A stretch of DNA of 64,000 nucleotides from Scenedesmus sp. ARA3 (GCA_004335835.1 RWJK01000397.1:1-64000), one strand, 5' to 3'. Positions 34,361 to 45,952 are shown, counted from the stretch's first letter. The notes: generated by a model not told the origin, from the sequence alone. A program made the numbers and translations.

Positions 34361-36079
34361 GTGTAGTCTGCGCATCCGGCTGGTATGGCTACACCAACAG
34401 TGTGACCCGCCAGGCCACCTGCAACCAGTGCCCCGGCACACGCCCCGTGTCGCGTGACGGCTCCCGCTCCGCTGCTGAGTGCCGCTCCTGCCCTGCTGGC
34501 TCATCACCCAACGAGATCTTTGACGACTGCGGTGAGTAGCATAGTAACAAGCGAGGGCAGCAGCAGGCGGCTGCAGTAGAGTGCAGCCACAGTTGCCGCG
34601 CCTGCCCTGCTGGCTCCTCACCCAATGAGATCTTTGATGACTGCGGTGAGTGGGGAATGTGACTGTTGGGTTTCTACACAGCAGGTAGGAGCAAGAGATG
34701 GCAGCATCAGGGGGCAGTTGCAGCATTTGTAGGATGCAGCCACATCTTGCAGCATGTGTGCTGGCATAGTCAGCAGGGTTGACAACACATTGCGTGACTG
34801 TGGTGGTTTTGCACGCAAAGAGCATCAGCGGGAAGTGGTTTTGGTCAGAAGAGTGAGTCGTACAGTAGTCGCAGTGCAGCCAGAGAGTAGCATCCAAAGC
34901 TTGAATAACTGATGTTGGCTGTAGCAGCTCCACCAGCAGCAGCCACAGGAGTACAGCAGCACACCGACCAGGCGACTGACATGCAGCATTTGCACACCCA
35001 CCTGACTCCCGCCGCTTAACTTACACCAGCTGTTTTTTCTTCATCTGCTGCCTGCAGTCACCACCGCTGCCGCCCCTCCCCCACCCCCCATGACCCTGGC
35101 TGACCTCATGGGTCAAACCTCTCCCCCAAGTCCCGCTCCCGCTCCCCCTGCTCCCCGCCTGTACAACGACTCCACCTTCGACACTGCTGCCGAGGACTGG
35201 AAGTTCCAGACCCGGTCAACGCGTAACACCACCAACCCCATCACGGACTTCATCGGCAGCGTGGCCGAGAAGATGATTATGGGCCAGCCCATCAACGCAG
35301 CAGCAAACATCACGCAGCCCGGAGATTTGTTGTACCAGGTGCTAACAAAGCCGGTTCAACAGCCTAAGGCACCCTCCCTGGACCAGCTTGCAAGCCTAGG
35401 CGGGCTTGGTGCTGCCCTCGGTACCGCAGCTGGCGCCATTCCAAACTTGGCTACCGCAGTGCAGTCCGGAGACCTCGTGAAGGTTGTCGAGACGCTGGGT
35501 TCGGCTCTTAAATCAATCGATACAGCTACCCAGGGCATGCGGGGAGCAGCAGGTGGCGATGCTCCCGAAGGCAACCAGCTGGCTCAGCTACTGTCTGGCC
35601 TGTCTGGAAGCAGCAGCGGTGCTAGCGGAAACAGCGGCAACGCACTTGGCCAGATGCTGGCAGGTCTGGCTGGTGGAAACAGCGGCAGCAGCGCCAGTGG
35701 CTTGGGCCAGGCAGCGCAGCTGCTGGCAGGACTAACTGGCAATGGCAACAATGCTGGCCTGGCACAGGTCGGCAGCCTGCTGTCAGGCCTTGCAGGAAAC
35801 AACGTCAAGAGCAGCAGCAGCAGCAGTAAGTCCGATAATGGCCTTGGCAACATGCTGCAGGGCCTGCAGGGTCTAGTCAAGGTGGTGTCCCGCCCTTCTG
35901 CCCCTGCACCAACTCCAGTGAAGATGTTTGCATCCACTCCTGCAAGCAGCGGCATGGGCGCGTTCTTGTCCAATGCAGCAAAGACAGCTGGCGGTTTTGT
36001 GAAGGTGCCGTCTGCACCTGCCAGGGGCTCCAGCAACATGAGGCTGGCTGGCAGCAGCAGCAGCAGCAAGAAGAACTAG
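32586..36079 (+). CDS. Secreted Ala/Pro/Thr-rich protein with ephrin-receptor-like Cys repeats
   Basis: Four exons (32586-33561, 33766-33909, 34367-34531, 35058-36079) join in frame to 768 aa. A signal peptide (LLAALAVALVLCTAAYA) is followed by about 200 residues of APEAT/PVAT-type repeats, poly-Thr and poly-Ala, typical of O-glycosylated algal wall glycoproteins. Three Cys-rich modules (CxxC...GYCNQCPDGF, CASGWYGY...CNQCPGTRPVS, CRSCPAGSSP) resemble GCC2/GCC3 or ephrin-receptor-like repeats, each carried on its own phase-1 exon. The C-terminal half is Gly/Ser/Leu-rich with LLSGLxGN-type repeats. Likely an extracellular matrix or surface protein. Exons 2 and 3 are preceded by CTG tracts. An extra in-frame cassette copy of the last module lies in intron 3. 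Confidence 0.75.
34577..34645 (+). other. Candidate in-frame cassette exon (duplicated Cys module)
   Basis: This 69-nt segment follows a CTGCAG acceptor and ends at a GTGAG donor. It is in the same phase as its neighbours and encodes 23 residues ending CRACPAGSSPNEIFDDC, a near copy of the end of exon 3 (34468-34531). Including or skipping it keeps the frame. Confidence 0.6.
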
Positions 36080-37234
36080 GGATGAGGTGATGGGATCGGA
36101 ATATAGATCAAACTTAGTGGGATGTTACTTGCTGAGTCAAGAGCAGTTGCATGTGGCGTAGCATGCGCTGTTGCAGGGATTCTTTGCTGGTGCGGCTGCT
36201 GCTGCTGGGCTTCAGCAGCGGTGCTGGCAGCACTAGCTTTCATGCAGAGGAGCAGTACGCAGTGTGGCTTCGTGTGTGGTGCTCAGTTAGTACTCTGCGC
36301 ACGAGTAGAGTAGGCCATAGGATAGCGGGGTTGCAGGCTGTTAGGAGCAGTAGCTGTAGGCGTTAGGTAGCAGCTCCGTTTTTTTGTGTTGGCAGCAACA
36401 CAGCATGGCACAGAAGGTGGTGTGCTTGCTGCTCTTGTTCAAACACTTTCCAATGTTACTGATGTGTCCAGTTGCCAGCACATGGACGCCGCGTGCTTGA
36501 CAGCTTTGAACAAAAGTTTACAATAGTCATGTCAGGCGCTGCCCATGGGTTTTTTTTTTCTGCCAGAGCACTGTGGCATAGTCCTGTGCACAGCATGGGC
36601 CCTGCGACAGCCAGTAGCAGGCAGCTGTAGTCCCTGCGCAGTCACACGGTGCTGTGACCGCCCGAGAGCTGACAGTACCACCATGCTACTGCAGAAACCT
36701 TTCGCAATGTATTACTCGAATGGGTTGTACACCAGTGGCAGCAGCAGTGGGCAGCATGTCGAAAACGGAAGAATATATTAGACTCAGCAGGGTACTGCAC
36801 ACCCGCCCTGCAGACCTCAGTAGTTACTGCCTCGCTTCGTGCTGCAGCGCTACGCCAAACAACAAACAATGATACTGAGTCCCGTTTCGTACGGCGAACC
36901 AACGCCGCTGCGCCGCGCAGGGCAATGAAATGTCCACTTGTCAGATGACACTGTCATGTGCCCAAAGCGCACCACGGGGTACATCTCCAGAGGGCAACAG
37001 CTACTGAACTGCGTAGCGTCTATGGCAACAGCGGCAACGGCTTCAAGCTGTCAGCATAAGCACTCCCTCGGAAGCGCCTGCTTTCACTGAGCGATAACCG
37101 CTCCTGTGCTTGGATCACAGCGCTGTTGCTATCGGAATAAGACAACTTTTGATCTCTTTGCGCCATTCTGCAAGCCGCTTGTCGAACCACTGCTCGTGTA
37201 CGCTTTGCTGAGACTACCGACAGCTCTGGCCAAC
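36080..37234. other. Intergenic region
   Basis: 3' UTR of the Cys-rich gene and promoter/5' UTR of the transporter gene. It contains a T-run at 36549-36558. No coding feature was recognised. Confidence 0.5.
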
Positions 37235-38154
37235 ATGGCGAACGGATACGGTGCAGATCTGACCCATGCTCAAGCTGTGAGGCTTACTATCGCTCTTTGT
37301 CTGGGCACGGTGGTCGAATGGTGAGCTGTCCACGCTGGCAAACAGCAACGACGCTGCCTTTCAAGCTGGTGCTCTGTTGTCGTCCCATCAGCCGCCCAAA
37401 TTTCTCTTCTGCTGACAATAAGCGTATTATGCTGTGCAGGGTGAGCTCGGAGTCCGAAGCACGAACGGTCGTAGTACCGAAAGGGGTCTCGTTCCGGTGA
37501 CCCCCCTCACATCGCGGATGCTGACGCTTAGATGCCTTTTTTCACTTTGGATCAATTATTGTGTTTTGCTGTGCAGTTCGACTTCACAGGTATGTGCTGG
37601 TTGCGGCACGAGTGCGGTAGTGACCACCCGGTGGTCACCGGTGACCGGTAGCACCAGGCAGAGCAGCAGCAGCAGCAGCGTGCCCGCAACTCTGTGCTGC
37701 CACCTTCACTCCAACATTCGCAAACCCAACACGCTGGCGCTTACCCCTGCTTCCAGCCTGTTTTGCGCTACTGCTGCCTCCTGCCTCTCACTCTCAATGC
37801 CTGTTTCTCTTCTGCCTGCTGCTGTCTTCTTCTTTTTTCTGCAGTGTACGCCCAGCTGAGCACTGTGCTGACGGCAGTGTTTTTCCCTTCCTCAAGCGAG
37901 AGCGCATCCCTGCTCAGCTTCTGGGGTGAGAGCAGCGCACCACATCCACTGCTGCTGGGTTCAAAATGTTCCAAGTTTCAAGCTGAAGCTGGAGCCTTCT
38001 GGTTTAGGCTTCACTGGCGTGCTGTAGCATGCCCCGCAAATGCTGCGATGATCATCTAGTGACTTGACGCCGCTGCCAGTATCAGCTGCAGGTGGTTGTG
38101 CTGCTGCGGTGCCACGATGCGGATGCTGACATAATTTCGAGCTCACACCGCCGC

Positions 38155-38189
<35 letters not shown>

Positions 38190-40382
38190 ACATCACTGCA
38201 GGTGTGTTTGCTGTGGGCTTCATCTCCAGGCCCCTGGGCGCCATGCTGTGAGTGCTGTGGGGGGGTTCAAACACACCTGCTTGCTTGTCTGCACGTGCTG
38301 TGTGCCCTGGTCTGTGCCCATGGGGGCAGACGCTGCTGCTGTTCTCTCTGTCTGGTCCTGCACTGCTCACACAACAGCTAAGGTGCAAGCAGCGATTTCC
38401 TCTGCTGAATTGCAATACCGTGCAATACCAGGAACGTGGAGGTGGGCAGCAGTCAACAGTGTCTCGTACTTGCAATTGCTGCTGCTGCCGCCGCTGCTGC
38501 TGCTGCTGCTGCTGCTGCAGGTTTGGGCACGTTGGTGACGCGTATGGGCGGCGCATCACGATGCTGCTGACCATCCTGCTGATCACGCTCCCCACTGTGC
38601 TCATCGGCTGCCTGCCCAGCTACCACATGATCGGCATTGCGGCACCTGTGCTGCTGGCCATTCTCAGGTTCTTGCAAGGTAAGGTGCTGATTGATGCATT
38701 CAAGTTGTCATCATTTGCAGGAATGCACGGCATTGAATTGTGCCATTGCCGCACTACCTTCTTGGCAGTGCTGCGCCTGTGCTGCTGGCCATCCTGAGGA
38801 ACCTGCAAGGTAAGCGGTGAAATGAGTTTTTCTCAGAATGCACGGCGTATGTTGCGCCATTGCACGTTGCAACTCTTGAAATTGCCACACCACATGATCG
38901 GCAGTGCAGGGCCTGTGCTGCTGGCCATCCTGAGGTTCCTGCAAGGTGAGGTGCTGTTTGATTCACTCAAATTGTGATTGTTGTGAGGGATGCGCAGCTG
39001 ATATTGCGCCATTGCCATGCCACATGATTAGCATTGCAGCGCCTGTGCTGCTGGCCGGTCAATCTGGTCAAACCTGGTGATACTGTGCTGCTGGCTATCC
39101 TGAGGTTCCTGCAAGGTGAGGTGCTTGGGCATGGCTGCTACTTTTGTTTGTTGGCGTGTCAGTGCTGCAAAGTCAACGCCAGTCAAACCTAGTCAACCAT
39201 TGACCAATCCGGGTCGTGCTGTGCTGCTGGCTATCCTGAGGTTCCTGCAAGCTGGGTTGCTGTACATCACCACCAGCACGGCCAGCAGCATCCGCTTACC
39301 AGCCACAGCAGCGGGTGTGATACAGTTGGTGGTTTTGGACATACACCGCGACATGGTGCTTCATGTGAGGATGACAACAGTTGGAAAACATGCTATGAAC
39401 CAATGCAACCGTCATGCATTGTGTGCTGCTGTGCAGGGCTGGCTGTGGGTGGCGAGTTTGGAGGCTGCATCGTGTACCTCTTTGAGATTGCGCCCAAGCA
39501 CAGGAAGGGACTGTTCTCATCATTCGGCCAGGCGGCAATCGTGAGTGCACAACGCTGCTGCTGCTGCTGCTGCTGCTGTTGCTGTTGATGCACACTGTGC
39601 AAATGGATGCGGGGCAGCTGCAGCAGCTCCCTGCTTGCGCATGATGCTGCTGCTGCTGAAGCTGCAGCTGCTGTGCCTCTGCGTGCTGGTTGTGCATTCA
39701 AGTGTACCCCAGCCAGCAACCGCACAGGCTGTTGCTGTTGTTGCGCATACATTGTGCATTGTGGAGCTGCGCTGTGTCATATGTCTGCGGCTGCGCTGAC
39801 TTCCCCTGCACATGCATTTAAAGCCATCCACCACCACCTGCACAAGCCATGTGCACTGACGCCTGTTTTCATCTGCTGCAGGCCCCGGGCATCATTCTGG
39901 GTATCCTGGTGTGCCTTGCTGTCATCTACCCCTGCTCCAAGGGTGAGCCCCTAAAACACACGTTGGCAAAAGCAGGATTCGAACCTGCACCTGCCATACA
40001 CTTGCAGTACTGCCCGTCCTATGCATTGCATGACATTGCGTTGCATACTATCCCTGGCCAACCAGCAAGGCAGCGGGCAGCCCATTCAGGAGCCACCCAG
40101 AGGCTCGAAGGCATGCATTGAGTGCTGCTGCAGTGCAATGACTGTGCCTGCTGGGGCAAGTGACTCACTCTAGGGTGATAGCTTGCCCACCCCTGTAACA
40201 GACCTCTCTCGCCTGCTCTTTCTCTGCATTGATTCGGCTGCTCATCCCACACACTGATTCCTGCTGACTGGGTGATGTGCCGTTGCTGTTCTGCCTGCCC
40301 TGGCGCATGGGCACTACACCTTGTGGCGACGACCTGCTGTGCTGTGCAGCGCAACTGGAGCTCTGGGTGAGAGTGATGCAGA

Positions 40383-40424
<42 letters not shown>

Positions 40425-41188
40425 AATTGTGTGTAGTTTGCATTTGATGGCAGGCAGCCCGCTTGCAGCACATGCTGGGGTACTGCCTCTTGCATTAGCT
40501 GAACTACCTTGCATTCTGCTGCAGCACCCCTGTTAGCTGGCAGGCATTGTGCAATCATGAATGATGCATCCTTGGCGCTGCTGTCGACGAGCGGCAGCTT
40601 TTTGTTTCGTTGAATCAAGACAAACATCAAATGACGCACTGAGGACCTCATGCTTGCTTTGGTGTGGTGGGCTGCTGCTAGGCACTGTGCGTGCATGATG
40701 ATGCAACCAGAGCGCTGCTCTTGATGTTCGCCGGCTTGTACATGTTCAATCAAGAAAAACATATATTGACACACTAACGTGCTCATGCTTGCTTTGGTTT
40801 GGCGGGCTGTTGCAGGGCTGGCGCATCCCCTTCCTTGTGACCATCATCACCACACCCATCGCCATCATCATGCGCATGCACATGTGAGCAGCAGCAGGCG
40901 CAGCAGCAGCAGCAGCAGCAGCAGCCACAACTCGGCGTCTACATGCATATAGACATGTGGTTGTGCACGGGCGTCTGATGCAACCAGCGATGCAGGGTTT
41001 GTGGCTGGCAGAAACATGTGTGCTGCAATCTGCCATTTTCACTTCTGTCAGCACTGGCTGAGATCGCAGCCAAGCTGCCAAAACCTTTGCAAGCACAATG
41101 CCTTTCTGGTTGGGCGCCTACATGTTGGCGCAGCTGCAGAGGTCGGTTGCAGCATGCTGCTGCTGCTAGCCGCCAGCTACAAACTTCT

Positions 41189-41233
<45 letters not shown>

Positions 41234-41776
41234 TGCAGGCCTGAGCCGTATGAGTTCATGGAGTCAGCAGGCAAAATGAAGCTGGAGCGCGTGGCCAGCA
41301 CTGCAGCACACAAGTGAGAGGCCGCACACGTGCAAATTTACTGTTTAGAAACCTACTGCACTGCTAGACTGCTGACATACACACCACACTGCCCAACACT
41401 GTGACACTTCCATGCAAGCAGCGCGCAACTTTTCCGCTTGCCTGCCTGCCTGGCTGGCTGCTGCGCATGCCCTGTTGCTGTTGTGGCTGCCCTGCTGTCT
41501 TGCAGGGTGGCTCGCACCTACTCCCGCCAGATCTCCAAGCAGGCCAGCTCTGTGCGGCCCGTCACCTCGCACCAGCTGAGCAGGCGCCTGCACGTGAGCA
41601 GCCGTGGTCGGAGGCAAATTGGTGTCTAAAGGACTTTGTTGTTGTTATGTTTGTTTGCGTTGCTCCCTTTGTCCCAGCTGTGCATTGCTGCCAGATGTTT
41701 CCAAGTGGACATCAGGAGCATTGTCAGCAGTGCATGTATTTGGGCTGGGTTTGCAGTTGTCGCGCATGCATGACCC

Positions 41777-41814
<38 letters not shown>

Positions 41815-41897
41815 GCCTTGCAGGACATGACTCACATGGTGGCCTCCCCACTGGCTAGCCCACACCAGTCCTCGCTGCTTGAGGAAGATGATGACCC

Positions 41898-41953
<56 letters not shown>

Positions 41954-44285
41954 GCTTTGCAGGACATGACTCACGTGGTGGCCTCCCCTCTGGCTAGCCC
42001 CCACCAGTCCTCACTGCTTGAGGATGATGATGACGCCTACTTCCTCAACACAGACAGCAGCAACGCCACCAAGCCAACCACCACCAGCAACAAGGACGCC
42101 ACCACAAACACCGCATCAGATGTTGCGGCCGACGCAGCTGCTGGCGCGAAGGCAGCGCACAAGACTCAGAGCTACAAGAAGGCCGGTTCCATCAAGCTGT
42201 ATGCGAGCCCTTCAATGAAAAAAGATGCAGATGCTGCCTCGCCCTTCCACCACCAGCAGCTGGAGCTGCAGCTGGACCATGACAATGACCCGACCATGCA
42301 GGAGTGCGAGAAGGTGCGCGGCGCTGAGCTGTTACATTTGAGTTTAAATGTAACACACTGTGTTACATTTCTGTGCCTTGCTAGTACGCCCTTCCACCAC
42401 CAGCAGCTGGAGCTGCAGCTGGATCATGACAATGATCCGGCCATGCAGGAGTGCGAGAAGGTGCGCGGCGCTGAGCTGTCACATTTTAGCTTGAATGTAA
42501 CACATTGTGTTACTATTTGCGCCCTGCTTGTATGCTGTACTGTGCCGGCCTGAGATGCTGCAACTGGTGGTGAGAGGTGTCATTGGACTTGTGTTATCAC
42601 GCAGTGCTGCTGCTGCTGCTGCTGCTGCTGCAGGCGTATGCCAAGGAGGTGACCCAGCTGGCCCCCAAGATCAAGCACCACGTGCCCCTGGCGGTGCTGT
42701 TCAAGGTGGGCCTGCTGCGCTGTGTGCTGTAATGGTTGCTCTGCTGTGCTGTGTGCTGCACTTTCTACTGTACCACGTGCCCCTGGCTGTGCTTTTCAAG
42801 GTGCGGCTGCTGCGCTGTGTGTTGTGCTGTGCTTTGCGCTGTGCTGAGATGTGTGCTGTGCGCTGTGCTGTGTGCTATGTTGTGCTGTGTACTGCGCTGT
42901 GTACTGTACTGTGTTATGCGCTGTGTACTGTGCAAGGTAAGGCTGCTGTGTTGTGCGCTGTGCTGTGTGCAAGGCGAGGCTGCTGTGCTGTGTGATGTGC
43001 TGTGTGCTGTGCTGTGTGATGCGCTGTGTGCTGCACTGTGTGCTTTACTGTGTTGCGGTGAGTGCTGTGCTGTGTGCTGTGCTGTGTTGATAACTAAACA
43101 TGTTACGCTGTCACGTGCCGCAGGACCACTGGGTGAGCCTGCTGCTGCAGTTCCTGCTGGAGGCTGCACTCGGCTCAGGCTTCTACACCTGGTTCAGGTG
43201 AGGGAGGCAGCGCTACCAAGCTCCTTATGTTTATGGCTCTACTAAACTATTGATTTTGTTGTGTTGGTGAATAGGTGCAACACTATTTGGTGCAGGTGAG
43301 GTGCCAGCAGGGCAGGGCCTTCAATCACCTGGTTGCAAACCGCGACATTTGCATGCGTATAGAACTGAGCAGTGCTGCAGCTGCAGCTTGATCAACAGCT
43401 GCGCACGGCTGGCTGAGTACAGCTGAGCTGACTTGGTCACTGCTGTGCTTGTGTTGCATCTGCCACTGGTGATAAGCGCATTACTGTGGACCTGACAGCA
43501 CTTGCATGTGCATTTGTAAACCGCCCCTGCTGCCCAATGCTGACTCACAAATTCACCTACCTCTGTGCCGCGCTTCCGCTGCCGCTGCGCTCCAAACAAC
43601 AGCTGGGCTCCCGCGTACGTGCGCACTGCCGGCCACGTGAAGCTGACTACATCGCTGTGGGCGGTGCTGCTGGGCATGATTGCCTTCCTGGTGATGGTGC
43701 CTCTGGGAGGACACCTGTCAGACAAGGGAGCACCCAAGGTCAGCAGTTTCTGTTATTGTCCGTGCTGAGTCAGCATGCTGTGAGATGCATTCAGCCAATT
43801 GCTGCAGAAGCCTGCGAAATCTTTTATTGTCCGTGCTGAGTCTGCTGGGCATGATTGCCTTCCTGGTGATGGTGCCTCTGGGAGGACACCTGTCAGACAA
43901 GGGAGCTTTAAAGGTCAGCAGATTCGTTGGTTTGTTAGTTTTTTATGTGCTGAGTCAGTGTGCTGCCACCAGATTGTTGCCACACAACGCGTTTGCCGTA
44001 CAAGTTTCAGATGCTTATATGGCCTGCTTGCATGCATGCAACAATGCGATATCATGTCCACAACAACTAGTGGTGGCCCTGGCTAAATGGCTTTGCATGC
44101 CTGCAAAGTGCTTTGCCATGCAGCTGCTCCGTTGCATCTGTGCATGCCTCACCTGCTCAGACATCGGCAACTGGCCTTGCTGCTGCAGTGCACGATCCCT
44201 TATGCCTTCATTATCCCTTCAAGAAATAAGGTTGTGCTGAGTGCAGCCATCTGCATTACGATGCTGCTGATCCTCTCTGCCTTCA

Positions 44286-44324
<39 letters not shown>

Positions 44325-45205
44325 AGGTCACCTGCTTCATGGCCCTGGTTGTGGCAGGTGCAGCCATCTGCAGTACGATGCTGCTGATCCTCTCTGCCTT
44401 CACGCTGCTGCTGCTGCTGCTGCTGCAGGTCACCTGCTTCATGGCCCTCGTGGTGGCGGGTGCAGCCATCTTCATCCCTGTGCTGCTGGCGCTGCACACC
44501 GTTGCTGATCCTCTATTTGTATACTCTGCCTTGATGCTGCTGCTGCAGGTCACCTGCTTCATGGCCCTGGTTGTGGCAGGTGCAGCCATCTGCATCCCGG
44601 TGCTGCTGATCCTCTCTGCCTTCACGCTACTGCTGCTGCTGCTGCTGTTGCTGCCTGCAGATCACCTGCTTCATGGCCCTTAATGTGGTCAGCGCAGCCA
44701 TCTGCATTCCGCTGCTGACCGTCCCTGCCTTCATGCTGCTGCTGCCGCTGCTGTTGCTGCTGCAGATCACCTGCTTCATGGCCCTTATTGTGGTGAGTGC
44801 AGCCATCTGCATCCCGGTGCTGCTGGCGCTGCACACCGGAAGCATGGTAGCGGTGTTCCTGCTGCTGCCGCTGATGATGGGCATCACTGGCCTGCTGGGA
44901 GGCTTCAATGTGTCCATCCTGCCGCTGATGTACCCTGCTGGAGTGCGCGCCAGCGGCTTCAACATTGGTGCGCGCTTTTACAGGAGTTTTCTGTGGTCCT
45001 TTTCCCTGCTGTACATGCGTGTTTGGTTGAGCTGGGTCTGTAGTTTGTGGTCTGGTTCTGCATGTGGGTCTGCTGTGGCAGTGTTCCTGCTGCTGCCGCT
45101 GATGGGCGGCATAACTGGCCTGCTGGGAGAGGGTTTTATATGTCCTTCCTGCTGTTGATGTACCCTGCTGGAGTGCGAGCCAGCGGCTTCAACATTGGTG
45201 CGTGG

Positions 45206-45251
<46 letters not shown>

Positions 45252-45462
45252 GCTGCTGCTGGTGAAATCGCATTTGCTGCGGCAGCGGCGGCTTCTGTGT
45301 AGCACCATGTACGAGCGCACAGAGAGCCAGCCAGCAGCGGAGGTTCAGCCAGGGTTCTTGCCTGGTGCATCACAATGTGCGCGTCAGCAGCAGCTGTTGA
45401 GGGCTCCTCTGGTTGAATCTGACAGCTGTGTGTTTGCAACGAACTCTGCTGACAAGTTATCA

Positions 45463-45499
<37 letters not shown>

Positions 45500-45734
45500 A
45501 GGTCACAACGCAGCGATGGTGGCATTTGGCGGCTGCCTCCCATTCATGATCCAGGCTCTCTCGATGGCCCTGCAGCCCGGTGCAGTGGCGGCTGGCGTCA
45601 TCCTGATCATCTTGGCAGTTGTGGCGCTGTGTGCAGCAGTGGGCATCATGAAGCATGTGCCGATGATGAATGCGCGCGGCAACAACCATGACCATGTGCC
45701 TGCCGGTGCCGTTGCGGGTGCACACCAGGTGTGA
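37235..45734 (+). CDS. MHS-type major facilitator transporter (ProP/KgtP-like)
   Basis: Proton-coupled importer of the metabolite:H+ symporter branch; relatives carry proline/betaine or dicarboxylates. Exons: 37235-37320, 37440, 37577-37589, 37845-37925, 38202-38247, 38521-38678, 39437-39540, 39882-39942, 40350-40366, 40816-40883, 41239-41313, 41506-41593, 41963-42313, 42634-42705, 43124-43197, 43603-43738, 44766-44967 and 45502-45734, giving 621 aa in frame. Family marks: EWFDF at the start of TM1, the loop 2-3 signature GHVGDAYGRR (76-85), RFLQGLAVGGEFGG, GWRIPFL, and GGHLSDK after TM8. The loop between TM6 and TM7 is enlarged to about 200 residues, Ser/Ala/Asp-rich. The frame requires a 1-nt exon at 37440. 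Seven exon ends are tandemly duplicated in introns. The acceptor at 43603 is the least certain. The substrate cannot be told. Confidence 0.8.
37440..37440 (+). other. Apparent 1-nucleotide micro-exon (G)
   Basis: Exon 1 ends ...GAATG at 37320 with a GTGAGCT donor, and the next coding piece starts TTCGACTTC at 37577. One G is needed to give EWFDF and keep the frame. At 37431-37447 a GCTGTGCAG acceptor is followed by a single G and then a perfect GTGAGCT donor. This splits the gap into two introns of 119 and 136 nt, both with consensus ends. Confidence 0.5.
38636..39250 (+). repeat. Five to six copies of the transporter exon end APVLLAILRFLQ
   Basis: After the true exon end (38678), near-copies of CCTGTGCTGCTGGCCATCCT plus a GGTTCCTGCAAG-GT donor recur at about 38763-38812, 38905-38946, 39034-39055 (partial), 39085-39117 and 39213-39250 inside one intron. 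Copies drift in sequence and the last has lost the donor GT. Confidence 0.9.
41762..42030 (+). repeat. Two-copy CTG tract plus exon start (DMTHMVASPLASPHQSSLLE)
   Basis: Units 41762-41890 and 41884-42030 each comprise GACCCTCTG, a CTG tract, GGGC(C/T)TTGCAG and the exon start. The reading model uses the second, which continues to 42313. Confidence 0.9.
42238..42510 (+). repeat. Two-copy duplication of the exon end FHHQQLELQLDHDNDP
   Basis: 42238-42360 and 42387-42505 are near-copies covering the exon end, donor GTGCGCGG and about 50 bp of intron rich in TGTAACAC. Confidence 0.9.
42676..43095 (+). repeat. Duplicated VPLAVLFK exon end and TGTGCTG minisatellite
   Basis: The exon end at 42678-42705 is copied at 42772-42803. 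The rest of the intron to 43095 is degenerate (TGTGC/TGCTG)n sequence, apparently expanded from the GCTGCGCTGTGTGCTGT string just after the donor. Confidence 0.8.
43655..43920 (+). repeat. Two-copy duplication of the TM8-loop exon end
   Basis: 43663-43740 (LLGMIAFLVMVPLGGHLSDKGAPK plus GTCAGCAG donor) recurs at 43841-43921 with the final residues changed (GALK). Confidence 0.9.
44230..44800 (+). repeat. Five tandem CTG-tract plus TM-exon units
   Basis: Units with exon starts at 44327, 44429, 44549, 44661 and 44766 each contain a CTG tract ending in CTGCAG, then (V/I)TCFMAL(V/I/N)V(A/V)(G/S)AAIC. Only the last runs on into the full TM9-TM10 exon. The first three read through as one open frame including the CTG tracts (poly-Leu). 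Confidence 0.9.
44834..45205 (+). repeat. Two-copy duplication of the exon end with LPLMYPAGVRASGFNIG
   Basis: 44845-44970 is copied at about 45078-45205. The copy has a frameshifting change near 45130 (GAGGGTTTTATATGTCC) and is followed by the CTG tract at 45209-45250. Confidence 0.85.
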
Positions 45735-45952
45735 GGGGAAATGGCGGGAGCACACAAGGTTTGAGAGGGGAAATGGCGGGTGCACACCAGGTGTGAGAGG
45801 GGAGGTGGCGGGTGCACACCAGGTTTGAGAGGGGAAATGGCGGGTGCACACCAGGTGTGAGAGGGGAGGTGGCGGGTGCATTTCATGCCGCAGCCAGAAA
45901 AATGTGGCTGGCGGTGCTGCTGCGGGTGCACACCAGGTGTGAGAAGGGAAGG
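45714..45952 (+). repeat. 30-32-bp minisatellite seeded by the transporter stop region
   Basis: The unit GCGGGTGCACACCAGGTGTG first occurs as the last codons (AGAHQV-stop) of the transporter and then repeats about six times in the 3' UTR with GAGAGGGGAAATG/GAGGTG spacers. Confidence 0.9.

Noticed and set aside
39963..39990. tRNA-like T-arm (GCAGGTTCGAATCCTGC on the minus strand)
   Set aside because: The T-stem and loop and a TTTTGCC 3' stretch look right, but no matching 5' acceptor strand (GGCAAAA) or anticodon arm lies upstream. At most a tRNA-derived fragment within a transporter intron.
42736..43245. Cys/Leu-rich open frame over the TGTGCTG region
   Set aside because: A by-product of the degenerate TGTGC/TGCTG minisatellite inside a transporter intron; no conserved sequence.
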